A DNA stretch of 64,000 bases from Isoetes taiwanensis (GCA_021234155.1 JAJEKV010000002.1:2996936-3060935), one strand, 5' to 3'. Positions 1-12,411 are shown, counted from the stretch's first letter. A program made the numbers and translations. Notes: generated from the sequence alone by a model not told the origin.

Positions 1-2189
1 TCTTTTTTAGCTTGATCATTCTTTCTGCCTTTTTCAGGCATTCCAGAATCTAAAGCTAGAGAACCCTCTAGAAGCAGAAGCATCGCATCAAAGTAGGTAC
101 AAGCTGCAGCCAGGGTTCTGCATCATCAAAGGAGGCTTTGGCTTGCACCTGATCTGAACTAAAAGCCTAGATCCTTCTAACTTTCTAAAGAGAATCCAAA
201 AATAGTACAGAACGTTGATGTTTGCTTCCTCAAACCACCATCCAGCCCTTGGCCTTCAATGCCTCCAGCTCAATCCTGCTCCTTCTGGCTTGCATTCTAT
301 TCTCCCTTTATCGTGCATTATCTTTGACAACAATAGACTCAGCTTTTAGGAGAATTATCACAATTAGAATCGTTCTTACGGCTGTTCCCCGGCGTTATAT
401 TGATAATTGCAATAACAAATGGCCAGTTTCTCACCATGCATAAATAGTAAATATTCATTGTTGATATGTCCTGCAAGAGACGCCTGTTAGCCTGCATCTT
501 GCTTCTGACTACAACTTTTCTTGGTATTTACACTAAAAATGGCCTTTGTCCCATCAAATAAAATTCTCGGACGGTCTTGCATTGTCATTCAACTTTTTCC
601 TCGAATTTTCTGGAGTTTTAGAGGACCCACCATAACCCATGGCCTTGAACTCACATAAAGATTACCCATCAACGCATAAAATGAAGGATCACCGCTATTC
701 AATGCACCTGTTGAAATACTTTTACACAGCAACCAGATAACTGAGAAACAGACAGTTTTGAAGATGAGCATTGCAAATTGCATATAATGTCCTTTCATCT
801 TCCAAGTTAGACCGGCACACTTCTTTAATGCAATGAGGTATGACACAGAGCAAATTTCACAAATAACTCACAAATGCTTGTGGCCTTTGGACTTCAAGGA
901 CAAAGAAACATGTAGAACACAGACTTAGAAAGCCTACCAGATAGACTCACAGCTCTTTTGTATCAGAAAACAAGAGGCCCCATGCATTATTTATGAGGGG
1001 TCTCTGTCCAATTGCTCGTCCAAACATCCCGCCTCGGTTAAAGCCTCAAATACCCCGGCTTGTTAAGACTGAGTGACAACTTCTAAGTGCAAGCTTTGTT
1101 AGTTGTCCTCTCAGAAAGCACTGCAAAGTGAATTAGAAAACCTGAGCCATGGCATTTAAGTTACATTATTCTTTTTCATCTTCACGATGCCTACATACTC
1201 TGGAATTTCTCCAAGCAGACATACATTCACGTGAAAATTTCAAAAATCTTTTGTAGGTTGCTTGCCCAACTTAGATTGTTAAAATACTTCCATGAATTTG
1301 CTGTAACCCTAACCGTGAGATCTAAGCAGATATCAAGAAACCACCTGATGGGGATGGCGCCCTTAATGGCAATGAGGGATGTGAAGATAGCATCACAAAC
1401 TATCCATAAGCAGAGAGGCTCGGTGTTTTTAAGAGGAAACACAAAGAAACAAGTCAAACAAAGACAAAGGCATGGCGTTAATGGAGCCGGATAGAGAATT
1501 TGAAGTTGCAATAACTGGGCAGCTTCACCACGGTGAATACGCTGGTCAATTGTCGATATTCAAGTCCCAGATATCCGATGGCGGGTATCATTTCGGCATC
1601 GCAAGATACCAGCGGCGAAGATAGCAATGAGGAGATATGGAATTGCACCGACTGGCACAAGTAAATATACATTAGGTGCTTGCGTTTCTGGTATCACGCG
1701 ACAGGAAACAAGTCCGACTACCGTATGCCATTATCACCAACGCCAGCAGGACCGCAATAAAACTGGAACAGTTACGCGTATCACGATTTGTAGGTTCATT
1801 GACCTAATTTAGTTGGTAGTAAGTTAAAATCTGCATATGTTTTCTAAAAATTTGATTGTAACTTCTGGTCAACACGATACATCTCAAATTAAATTATGAT
1901 AGTGCAATGAGGATATGACACAGAGCAAATTTTGCACACAAATAACTCATTGAATGCCAGGTTTTGGACTTCAAGGACAAAGAAACATGTAGAACACAGA
2001 CAATGCACATTATGCCAACATTAGAAAGCCCGCTAGATAGAGAAGCGTAAATAATGCGGTGAATTTTGGAGTTGATGAATATGGTGATGAGCTAAGTTAC
2101 ATCTAATTACATTATATAGTTATAAAATGGCAGAAATTGTGATGAACTATTCATTAGTCGTTATATTGTCTTTACTATTCATCTAACCC
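1..2189. repeat. Tandem unit, copy 1 (left end outside window)
   Basis: First of four imperfect head-to-tail copies of a unit about 2.35 kb long. A shared marker (agcttgatcattctt) recurs near 9, 2324, 4689 and 7740. Inside the unit a segment of about 120 bp (around 830-930) is repeated near 1905-2005, so each full unit has an internal direct repeat. The unit carries the 3' end of a PPR-DYW pseudogene on the minus strand. Compared with copy 4 this copy has many small patches of insertion, deletion and substitution. Confidence 0.8.
380..846 (-). pseudogene. PPR-DYW protein 3' fragment, unit copy 1
   Basis: Minus-strand translation starts with a PPR-like helix (SYLIALKKCAGL), passes through the E-motif-like SGDPSFYALMGNLYV, and continues in shifted frames into DYW-like sequence. 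Plant PPR-DYW proteins bind organelle RNA and edit C to U; this copy cannot do so because it is short and frameshifted. It matches the same fragment in the other three unit copies, of which copy 4 is the best preserved. Confidence 0.6.
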
Positions 2190-4551
2190 ATTGGTGATAG
2201 CCTTGTAGGTGTCCAAGGGGAATACGAAACATGAGGATATGTCATTAGAAAATAGGCCGATTTGCCCTTTTGTTCTAGCCCTTTTTCAAGTTGTTTGTAG
2301 CCCTAATAAGCCCTTCAATCTCCTAGCTTGATCATTCTTACTGCTTTTTTTCGAGTTCGGAATCTAAAAGCTTGTGAGAGAACCTCTAGAAGCGAAGCTC
2401 GATCAAAGGAGGCGGCTTGGCGAAGGGGTTCTGGCATCGATCAAGGAGGCTTCTGGCTTCGCACGATTGATCTGAATCCAAAAGCCTAGATCATTCGCAC
2501 CTTTCTTAAAGAGAATCCAAAATCCGTGATTATCACGAACTGATGTTTGCTTCCTTTAAAACTACAGCTCAATCCAGCTCCTTTGGTCTTCTCAAATGCC
2601 TCCAGCTCAATCCTGCTCCTTCTATTTGCATTCTATTCTCCCTTTTGTTTCAGTATTATCTTTGAGATGCCAACAATAGACTAGCTTTATGAGAATTATC
2701 ACAATTAGAATTTGTTCTTACGGTTGTTCCTGGCGTTATATTGATAATTGCACAATAAATGGCCAGTTTCTCACTATGCATAAATAGTAAATATTCATTG
2801 TTAGATATGTCACGCAAGAGGGCCTAAGTTAGCCTTGTATCTTGCTTTCGACTACAACTTTTCTTGTATTTTTTACACTAAAAATGGCCTTTGTCCCCAT
2901 CAACAAATTCTGGACTATTCCAGCATTGTCGGCCCAACTTTTTCCTCGAATTTTCTGAGTTCTAGAGGACCTACCCATAACCCATGGCCTTGAACCTACA
3001 TAAAGATTACCCATCAACGCATAAAATGAAGGATCACCGCTATTCAATTTTGCACTCGTTGAACATTTTTGATATAAGGCAACCAGATAACTTGATAAAA
3101 CTACATTATTTTGAAGATGAGCATTGCAAATTTGCATATGAATGTCCTTTCCATCTTCCAAGGCTGCTAGACTGGCACACGCCTTTAATGCAATGAGGTA
3201 TGACACAGGAGCAAATTTTGCACACAAATAACTCATTGAATGCTTGTGTTTTGGACTTCAAGGACAAAGAAACATGTAGAACACAGACTTAGAAAGCCTA
3301 TTAGATAGAGATCTTCATTGCCTTTGTATCGTAGGTAACAAGAGGCCCAATGTGATTATTTATGAGGGCCCTCATTTGTCCAATTGCTCGTCCAACATCC
3401 TGCCTGGTTAAAGCTCAGAAATACCCTATTTGTTATGACTGATGAGCAACTTGGAAGTGCAAGCTTGTTAGTTGTCCTCTCGTGTTATCTGCAGTAAATT
3501 AGAAAACTGAGCCATGGCATTTAAGTTGTCATTCTTTTCATCTCAGATGCCTACATACTTTTGGACGCCCCTTTCTCCAAGCAGGACATACATTCATATG
3601 TAGAAAATAAAATCTTTGTAGGTTGCTTGCCCAACTAGATTGCTCAAGGAATTTTGCTAACCTAACCGTGAGATCAAGCATATCGGTGTTCACACTTGGA
3701 TGGGGATGCGCCTTAATGCAATGAGGATGAAGATATAGCAATCGGCAAACTTTGTCCACAAGTAGAGATCTTTGGTGTTTTTAAGAGGAAACACAAAGAA
3801 ACAAGTCAAACAAAGACAAGGCATATGTCATGTTAATGGAGCCAGTGGATAGAGAATTTGAAGTTGCACAATTGCGGTTTCAATTGGTGAATCGCGCTTG
3901 GTCAATTCTTTGATATTCAAGTCCCAGATATCCGATGGATGTGGTATCATTTGTATCGACATACGGCAAGTGAAGATAGCAATGAGGAGGATATGGAATT
4001 GGAAATGACTCGCACAAGTAAATATACATTAGGTGCTTATGTTTTGGGTATCACGCGACGTGGGAAACAAGTCGACACATGAATGACACATTTACCAACA
4101 TTAAGCGGGGACCGTTAAATAAAAAACCCGAAAATAGCACAAGTGCATCGTCGATTTGTAGGTTCATTGACCTAATTTAGTTGGTAGTGTTAAAATTGCA
4201 TATGTTTTCTAAAATTTGATTGCATCTCGGGTGGTCAAATACGTATACATCTCAGTCCAATGAGGATAGTGCAATGAGGATATGACACGAGGAGCAAATT
4301 TTGCACACAAATAACTCATTGAATGCTTGTGTTTTGGACTTCAAGGACAAAGAAACATGTAGAACACGTACAATGCAATGCCAACATTAGAAAGCTGCTA
4401 GATAGAGAAGCGTAAATAATGCGGTGAATTTTGAGTTGATGAATATGGTGATGAGCTAAGTTACATCTAATTACATTATAGTTATAAAATGGCGTAAATT
4501 GTGATGAACTATTCATTAGTCGTTATATTGTCTTTACTATTCATCTAACCC
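2190..4551. repeat. Tandem unit, copy 2 (complete)
   Basis: The only complete, uninterrupted copy, 2362 bp between the marker cattggtgatagcc and its next occurrence. The internal 120-bp direct repeat lies near 3195-3290 and 4270-4370. The roughly 850 bp between these two internal repeats is missing from copy 3, as expected from recombination between them. Boundaries are arbitrary because the array is head to tail. Confidence 0.8.
2690..3236 (-). pseudogene. PPR-DYW protein 3' fragment, unit copy 2
   Basis: Read on the minus strand, 3236 to 2829 is open for 135 codons. It contains a PPR-like block (LIALKACASLAALEDGKDIH, then NVVLSSYLVALYQKCS) followed by an E-motif-like block (SGDPSFYALMGNLYVG). 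The DYW-like sequence follows in a shifted frame towards 2690. The order PPR, E, DYW is the usual C-terminal order of DYW-class editing factors. The fragment lacks an N-terminal PPR array and a complete zinc-binding deaminase core, so it is a pseudogene. Confidence 0.65.
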
Positions 4552-5039
4552 ATTGATGATAGCCTTGCGTGTCGGTCTGTGGAATACAGGAAACATGAGG
4601 ATATGTCATTAGAGAAAAATAGGTCCCGATTTGCCTGTTTCTAGCCCTTTCCAAGTTGTTTGTAGCCCTAATCGCCCTTCAATCTCCTAGCTTGATCATT
4701 CTTACGCTTTTTTCCGTGATTCCAATCCAAAAGCTTGTGAGAACCTCTAGATGCGACATCGATCAAAGGGAGGCGACTTCCGGCGAGGGGTTCTGCATCG
4801 ATCAAAGGAGGCTTCTTAAATACGCACGATTGATCGAGAATCCAAAAGCCTAGATCCTCATGCACCTTTCTTAAAGAGAATCCAAAATCCGATTATCGAA
4901 ATCGATGTTTGCTTCCTTTAAAACTACTGACTCAATCCGGCTCCTTTGGTCTTCTCAAGCGCCTCCGGCTCAATCCTGCTCCTTCTATTTGCATTCTATT
5001 CTTCCTTTTGTTTCAGTATTATCTTTGAGATGTCAACAA

Positions 5040-5658
5040 TAGACTAACTTTATGAGAATTATCACAATTAGAATTTGTTCTTCTGGTTGTTCACAGTGTT
5101 ATATTGATAATTGCACAATAAATGGCCGGTTCTCACTATGCATAAATAGTAAATATTCATTGTTAGATATGTCCTGCAAGAGACTGCCTAAGTTAGCCTT
5201 GTATCTTGCTTTCGACAACAACTTTTCTTGTATTTTTACACTAAAAATGGCCTTTGTCCCCATCAACAAATTACGGACTATTCCAAAGATTGTCGGCCCA
5301 ACTTTTTCCTCAATTTTCTCGAGTTCTAGAGGACCTACCCGCAACCCATGGCCTTGATTTGTTCACTTTCTTTCTACATGCCTGAACCTACATAAATATT
5401 ATCCATCAACACATAAAATGAAGGATCACCACTATTCAATGTTGCACTCGTTGAACATTTTTGATACAAGGCAACCAGATAACTTGATAAAACTACATTA
5501 TTTTGAAGATGAGCATTGCAAATTTGCATATGAATGTCCTTTTCATCTTCCAAGTTGCTAGACTGGCACACGCCTTTAATGCAATGAGGTATGACACAGG
5601 AGCAAATTTTGCACACAAATAACTCATTGAATGGTTGTGTTTTGGACTTCAAGGACAA
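5040..5658 (-). pseudogene. PPR-DYW protein 3' fragment, unit copy 3
   Basis: Two minus-strand stretches carry it. 5658-5374 has the PPR helix with NVVLSSYLVALYQKCS and the E-motif-like SGDPSFYVLMDNIYVG. 5344-5099 has the pre-DYW region (KARYKANLGSLLQDISNNEY) and ends near the HSE of the expected HSEKLA motif. A frame change separates them. It is closer to copy 4 than to copy 1. Confidence 0.65.
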
Positions 5659-5823
5659 AGAAACATGTAGAACACAGACTTAGAAAGCCTGCTAGATAGA
5701 GAAGCATAAATAATGCAGGTGAATTTTGAGTTAATGAATATGATGATGAGCTAAGTTATATCCAATTCTTTATAGTTATAAAATGGCGTAAAACTATTCA
5801 CTAGAACTATTCACTGTCTTTAC

Positions 5824-7262
5824 TTTTTTTTTTTTTTTTTTTTTTTTTGAAGAACGACAAACTTTATTGAAACTCCAAGCCAAAAGCAAAATACAAATGC
5901 AGAGGCGGGAATAAAGTCTCAGAGGATAATCATGATCCACTGAGTAGAACCACCAGCCTATGCATAAGACAACACACTCAAATACGACTCAAATATCAAC
6001 CGTGCCGCTATGTGAGCAAGCGAAAGAACAATGGTATGCCTTAGCGATTCTAGCTTGTAGCGCCCCGGAGGACAACCGTAGGAGGAATATCCAAACCCCG
6101 AAAGATACGCCTTCAAGGCTTCCGGATGGACCACAACAACCATCCCCGATGCTAAATGAAATGCTTGGCTCCGAACTTATTCCAAGCATCCGGATAAATA
6201 GCCGGAAGCACTTGTCACTTGTCAATGTCACATGAAAAGAGAAAGCGTAAGACCAAACAGTTGGAGATGAACACATAAAAAAGAAACAATGCTCAATGGT
6301 CTCGTCCCCTTGCTTGCACGGTGGGCGAATCTTTGACACTCGAGGATCAAATCTGTGGACAAGCACGTTCACACGAGGGCATCTGTGAAGAATCTACCAC
6401 CAAAGCACCGCCACCTTAGGATGGAGTAGATTATCCCAAGCCCAAGTCCACGTACGTCTCCAATTAGGAGGTGAAAGCTGGAGGGACCACCTAGTGGATG
6501 GCGGAAGGATATCACTATTGACAAGCAAATTATATACATAGAGTTCACAAGCCTATGCTCGTGGAACACTCTCGGGAAAACCCACATGCACCCTTCAATA
6601 TCCTCTGGAGCAAACAATGGCGGTACTACTAGCAATCTTTTGCCAAATAGGTCATCCCCATCGAGACAATGAGAATTTTGTTTGAAAGATTTGCCATGTC
6701 GCTAACTGGCCAGAATCATACCATGCCGCAACTGTCAAGATTCCTGCTAACCTCCAGCGCCATTAATGGATGAACCGAGGCACAAAGTGGAAGATTATTT
6801 TCCATGGTATCCACCAACAAAGGGCACTCAACTGATGACATGCAACAAGATCAATAATGAAATAGGGTCCGTATTGTCTCCCAAGACTCGACAAGCCTTT
6901 CAAAAAAAGGAGGCATTAGGGAAGAGCATAGTGATAAAAGAGACTCCAAGGAAGAAGCGGTTTTTAATGAAGCTCTCCCGAAAGGAACAATGCAAGTGGC
7001 TGCCTCATCAACCGCACTCCGGTGAGTCAACCATATCCTGAGGATCCTCAAATGAATTTAGAAATTAGAATCTTACTCTGCAAATGGAAGTCTGTCATAC
7101 CCAAACCACCTGCAAATTTCGGCTTGGTGCATTTGGACCATGCAATCTTGACCACAGCATGCTCCTCAGTCCCATCCCAAATAAAATTACGGACAATAGT
7201 AACAATCACCTGAAATTTTGACGGAGAAGCCAGAAGGGCAGAGGCCATATAGACATGGGAAT
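5824..7262 (-). mobile_element. LINE, 5'-truncated, poly-A tailed
   Basis: On the minus strand the element ends in a 25-base poly-A (seen as T at 5824-5848). Near its 5' end (about 7213-7050) is a C-terminal reverse-transcriptase region with FIWDG, HAVVKIAWSKCTKPK and GGLGMTDF, typical of plant L1-type elements. Nearer the tail (6372-6240) is a zf-RVT-like segment, VHRFDPRVSKIRPPCKQG then ETIEHCFF. Stops and frameshifts break the reading frame. The RT catalytic core and endonuclease are absent. No clean target duplication was found by eye. Confidence 0.75.
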
Positions 7263-7610
7263 TACTTAAAACATTTGATTGCATCTCGTTGGTCAAATAC
7301 AGATACATCTCAGTCCAATGAGGATAATGCAATGAGGATATGACACAGGAGAAAATTTTGCACACAAATAACTCATTGAATGCTTGTGTTTTGGATTTCA
7401 AGGACAAAGAAACATGTAGAACACAGACTATGTCTGTCCCAACATTAGAAAGCCTGCTAGATAGAGAAGCATAAATAATGCCGATGAATTTTGAGTTGAT
7501 GAATATGGTGATGAGCTAAGTTACATCCAATTCTGTTATAGTTATAAAATGGCAGAAATTGTGATGAACTATTCATTAGTCGTTATATTGTCTTTACTAT
7601 TCATCTAACC

Positions 7611-8620
7611 CATTGACCGATAGCCTTGTAGTGTCCAGGGATATGTAAACATGAGGATATGTCATTAGAGAAAATAGGCCCGGATTTGCCCCTTTCTAGC
7701 CCTTTTCAAGTTGTTTGTAGCCCTAATCGCCCTTCGGTTCTAGCTTTGATCATTCTTACGCCTTTTTCCGTGATTCCAATCCAAAAGCTTGTGAGAAGCT
7801 CTAGATGCAAATGTCGATCAAAGGAGGCGGACTACGGCGAGGGTTCCGGCATCGATCAAAGGAGGCGACTTAAACCGCACGATTGATCTGAATCCAAAAG
7901 CCTAGATCCTCATGCACCTTTCTTAAAGAGAATCCAAAATCCAGTTATCTGAATCCATGTTTGCTTCCTTTAAAACTACAGCTCAATCCAGCTCCTTTGG
8001 TCTTCTCAACTGCCTCCAGCTCAATCCTGCTCCTTCTATTTGCATTCTATTCTTCCTTTTGTTTCAGTATTATCTTTGAGATGTCAACAATAGACTAACT
8101 TTATGAGAATTATCACAATTAGAATTTGTTCTTACGGTTGTTCCTGGTGTTATATTGATAATTGCACAATAAATGGCCAGTTTCTCACTATGCATAAATA
8201 GTAAATATTCATTGTTAGATATGTCCTGCAAGAGACTGCCTAAGTTAGCCTTGTATCTTGCTTTCGACAACAACTTTTCTTGTATTTTTACACTAAAAAT
8301 GGCCTTTGTCCCCATCAACAAATTCTGGACTATTCCAGCATTGTCGGCCCAACTTTTTCCTCGAATTTTCTGAGTTCTAGAGGACCTACCCATAACCCAT
8401 GGCCTTGATTTGTTCACTTTCTTTCTACATGCCTGAACCTACATAAATATTACCCATCAACACATAAAATGAAGGATCACCACTATTCAATGTTGCACTC
8501 ATTGAACATTTTTGATACAAGGCAACCAGATAACTTGATAAAACTACATTATTTTGAAGCTGAGCATTGCAAATTTGCATATGAATGTCCTTTTTAGACA
8601 GGCACACGCCTTTAATGCAA
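7611..8620. repeat. Tandem unit, copy 4 (right-truncated)
   Basis: The last copy matches the others until about 8620. There the sequence shared by copies 2 and 3 (gcaatgaggtatgacacag) is replaced by unrelated sequence. It has the fewest apparent indels and gives the longest DYW reading frame. Confidence 0.75.
8070..8620 (-). pseudogene. PPR-DYW protein 3' fragment, unit copy 4 (best preserved)
   Basis: Minus-strand 8417-8070 reads through SLLQDISNNEYLLFMHSEKL and then IINITPGTTVRT. This is the HSEKLA / PGT-x-IR signature of the DYW deaminase domain, followed by a degraded CDNSHKVS where C-x-DCH is expected. Upstream (8620-8425) are the PPR and E motifs. The zinc-binding CxDCH and the terminal DYW tripeptide are not intact and a frame change lies between the two parts. 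Editing activity is therefore not expected. Confidence 0.75.
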
Positions 8621-10199
8621 CAACATAACTTGGTAAAAGTGGAGTGCAACATGAATTATAAAACCAACGATAAAGGATATAGTTTATGGCATGCCAAATA
8701 CAATTAAATAGGTCACCCTATCCTATGCATCTTTATGCTCCTTGCAAAATCATCATTGTCTGATGCACCCATAAACCATGTTTTCTTTGTTGCAGAATTG
8801 AGATGATTCGTGAAGGCGCATTAGCTTTGATGTCATGAGTTTTTGAGAGCCTGTGTATCTAAATTGGTCCCTTCGCCGTTCACGAAGTGGCTTCCAACTA
8901 ATAGCAGTCCAAGAATATTTCAAAAGTATCTTCTGAGCCTTGCAACACGTTCTTTATAGAAGAAAAGCTCCACGAGAGATTAATAGCATTTCTCTTCTGG
9001 ATTGGATTGATGTGACACAAGACGGTCTGTAACGGCACATAAGCTTTGATGTCATGAGTTTCTGTGAGACCTATAGTTCATCTTTCTTTCTCTACACCTG
9101 CTTTTCTCATCTCCTGCATATTGTTGATATTGTCTTGCAACATATCTTTGACATCACAGATATAGGATACTAGCTCCACACAAAAATTCCATGGGAACTA
9201 CTTCCTCAAAGCATTCTCTTCCTAGAGGAGTACATTGCTATGCATTCAGCAAAGTATGAACAATGAGGTTCACCTCAAGAACTCGTTAAGAATTTCACCT
9301 TTTTAAAGCAAATCACGCATTGAAGAAGATCATCGTACCAATATCTGGTGTGATTCTGTACTCGTTCTTCCTAGATACAAAGTGCAAGGATGCATCCTCC
9401 CCAAAAAACCACAGCCAAGGGAGTAATAATGCTATCAAGGTACTAAGCTAACATGTTTCTGAAACTTGACTGGCCCTTCACAGTCATTTCAATGATAGCA
9501 TCCTTAATCCCAAGCCTGGAATGCTGTACCAACCAAAGTAGTTGCACGCGTTAGAATTCTTTAGAACGATTTGTATGAGAATAACAAAAGGACGGATACA
9601 TATAGTAATCTATGGGTACTTACTGCCATCAACGGCTCCATGACATAGCAATAGTATTTAACTGTCTTCTCTAGCTTCCTGGAACCCAGCTGGGGAAGAA
9701 TATATAAACAACAATATACAACAATGCCCAGTTGTCTTCTAGATAGTAACATCATTTTTCTTCCAGTTTACATTGGTAGCGTTGCTCCCACATTCCCTTC
9801 ATACTCCATGCCAATGCTTTCTAATGATCTGGCATTTATTCCACATGTCTGAAACTTCCTCCTCAAGTACAAGACAAAGTCCAACATAATCAGTCTCATT
9901 CCAGTTCCTTTTTACATCTGCAAAGCTTTTTATCTCTTTTATAGAATTAGCATTCCTAGTGTACTTTTGGCAGTATAGATATTTGCCATGAGTATGTAGC
10001 CAGTTGTGCACTTAAAATCCAGATAAACTACTTTGTCAAAGCAATGCCTTCCTAAGCACACATTGCCAGCAATTTGCAAGCACTGAGCAATGAGGCCCAT
10101 CCAATAATATAGGGCTGGTTAAGAGATTGGAGTAATTCTTCAGCCTATAAAGCAACCTGGACGGCCAAGAAGATCAACCATGCAATCATAATGGGGAAC
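8621..10199. other. No gene recognised
   Basis: I see no recognisable coding homology on either strand. A short direct repeat (agctttgatgtcatgagttt) occurs near 8823 and 9043. The longest open stretches (minus strand near 9561-9755 and 9799-10011) resemble no family I know. Confidence 0.5.
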
Positions 10200-10960
10200 A
10201 TCTGGTGTGATCCCACGCTTACACAAAATAGAAATGGCCTTCATCCAGGAGGCCTGCGCGACTGCATGCTACACGCATACCAGTAAAAGTTGCATAAATG
10301 GTCTTAATGCATTATTGTTGCATTTTCCCAATGCATTTCGATGGAAGATTAGCATTGGCATTATAGGCATATCCTTTAATCATGGTATCCCATGAGATGG
10401 CATCTCGAACTATTAGATTGTCAAGGAAAGAAAGAAAGCCTTCATGTGCTTCATCTAGAGTACCACATTTAGAATACATATCAATAAGACTAGTTCTAAT
10501 AATAACATCTAAAGGGAAAGAACATAAAATCCGCTCATGGATAACCCTTCCCTGTTCCATGGCTCCAATACTGCCAAGTGCTTTCAACGTGCTTAAATAC
10601 ATAACCTTATCTGGCCCAACACCCTGCTCTTGAATATCATCTATAAGACGTACAACAAGAACACCTTCATCACAATAATTATATCTTCAATAATTGCCCC
10701 CCCATGTCACCACATTCCTACTTAAATGATTGATTAAAAACTTCGCGTGCTTCATCTAAAAACCCCCGCTTTTGCATACATATCAATGAGAGCACTTACT
10801 ACGTAAACATCGGACACCAATCGATTGTTTATAAGCTGTATGTGCATAAGTCTCCCCTCCTCTATTTCACCAGACCACATGTTCTGATGATGGTACAAAA
10901 AATAGCCTTCTCTGGCTTCAAAATCTTGTCCTGCATCATCTTCTTATATTATAAAACCGT
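10200..10960 (-). pseudogene. PPR protein fragment
   Basis: Minus-strand translation gives typical plant PPR repeats. Around 10860-10780 it reads GRLMHIQLINNRLVSDVYVV and then ALIDMYAKAG. From 10602 it reads LKALGSIGAMEQGRVIHERI, then RTSLIDMYSKCGTLDEAHE and RDAISWDTMIKGY. Frames change between these blocks and no start or stop fits a complete protein. Orientation is the same as the PPR-DYW pieces at 8.07-8.62 kb. The two could be the middle and 3' end of one dead gene whose 3' end was then tandemly duplicated; that link is inference. Confidence 0.8.
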
Positions 10961-11170
10961 GGCGTCTGTCTGTCCGCCCGATTGACGGCCGAGATCGTCC
11001 CAATGTCCCTCCGCCCCAATTGATTGTTTGGGGTCTGGGTTCGGGAACTCCTGCAAGACAACCCTCTGTGAGGATCCTTGGATCTAACAGGAGAATCCGG
11101 GAGCTATGTCACGCGGGATTTGCAAGGAACAAGGAAAAGAGAACAGGACAAAAAGAGAACAATGAGATCA

Positions 11171-11185
11171 CAATAATGAGAATAA
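11171..11185. repeat. Target-site duplication, left copy
   Basis: caataatgagaataa here is repeated exactly at 12140-12154 directly after the poly-A of the LINE between them. This is the signature of target-primed reverse transcription. Confidence 0.9.
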
Positions 11186-12139
11186 GTGTGGTTGTTCATC
11201 CAAAGACACAACGACGATGGGTAGCAGCTGGTATCAATACTATTGCAGCTTGGTATGAGTCTGATCATCTCATGTCATGGGAAGCATTTAGAACAAAGTT
11301 CTTGTTGTACAGATGGGACAGAGTAATCTGGAATCATATTGCTGCATTGTTGCCACAGGATTCTGGTCCACAGATTGAGGTAGTCATATGGGGTTGCCAT
11401 CAGGATATCCAGCCAGGGCGGTTTGTGTCTTCTGTGTATAAATTGCTTGTGCATTCTGAAATCCTGCCTCCATCTAATAGATGGCATCTTCAGGTCCCTC
11501 AGCCACAATGGAAAAGTGTTTGGATATGGGTATGGGATAAGCTGCTTCACCCCAAAGTAGTAGTTTTGTGGTGGCAAGTGATCCATAGATGCCTCAGAGT
11601 CAACAGGTTAGTCCATAAAATGGATAATCGGATTTCAGAGCTCTGCCCTTTATGCCAGCAAAGGGTTGAGAGTATTGAGCATTGTTTTTTCTTGTGTGAG
11701 AGGCTTCGGCAGGCATGGTCTTGGTTGTTGACCCTTTTTGGCACGTCTCGATCTAGCCAGCAAATTTTGCTTGCTATCTATCCTGATGCTTGGCCCAAAC
11801 AACGGAAACGAGCTTTTCATCTCGCATGCGGCTGGCTTTTATGGTCAATCTGGAAGAGAAGGAGGTTGTTTATCTTTAAGGGCATAGATACTGCAGATGA
11901 GGTTGTTCTTCAGTGGGCGCAAGATAAAATTGTTATGGCTTACAATTGTTCTTCTCTTGATCAAGAGAAGAAAGTACTGATCTGGCATACTTACCTTCAG
12001 ATTCATTCTTTTGCATAGGCAGGTGGTTGTGCTCAGTTGGATCGGTTTGTCCACTGGGGTTATAATCCTGTCTTTGCATTTATGTTGCTCTGGTTTCTAG
12101 TTGGTGAATAAAGCTTGACGTCCTTCAAAAAAAAAAAAA
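11186..12139 (+). mobile_element. LINE (L1-type) 3' fragment with zf-RVT domain
   Basis: A 5'-truncated insertion of 954 bp with 13 A residues at its end (12127-12139) and a perfect 15-bp target duplication. Its open reading frame runs to a stop at 12016-12018. It encodes the C-terminal zinc-binding domain of plant L1-like reverse transcriptases: WDKLLHPKVVVLWWQVIHRC, then LCPLCQQRVESIEHCFFLC. The 3' UTR is about 110 bp. The frame happens to continue upstream of the LINE to 11020, but that part lies outside the insertion. The intact frame and clean duplication suggest a fairly recent insertion. Confidence 0.9.
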
Positions 12140-12154
12140 CAATAATGAGAATAA
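12140..12154. repeat. Target-site duplication, right copy
   Basis: Exact copy of the 15 bases at 11171-11185, directly after the LINE poly-A tail. Confidence 0.9.
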
Positions 12155-12411
12155 CTTCCTAGATGTCAATGAAGATACATGAGCTCTCGCAATCGAGAGA
12201 AAACCTATGTGAGACAAGACTCAAAACTCATCTATAAACTAGAGCGCTAGCTCTACTCATATATATAGTACAATGGCCTTTGGCCCAATATAGACACTCT
12301 GACTGATTTCGGTGCCGACTCCTGGAAGGAGGCCTGATTTGCAGGAATGCTGGCGGTGCCTCTTGAAATGCCTGGAATCTCGCTGACGCTGACACAGGCG
12401 GTGACGGGCCG

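Larger units (their letters stand above)
4552..7610. repeat. Tandem unit, copy 3 (deleted, carries a LINE)
   Basis: This copy lacks about 850 bp found between the internal repeats of copy 2. It carries a minus-strand LINE beginning with a 25-base poly-T at 5824. The unit sequence on the left of the LINE runs to the same point (gtctttac) that reappears at about 7590 on its right, so roughly 330 bp of the unit is present on both sides of the insertion. Confidence 0.75.

Noticed and set aside
11020-12018. A single 332-codon gene
   Set aside because: The first 55 codons lie outside the LINE defined by its target duplication. The frame is an accidental join of flank and LINE.
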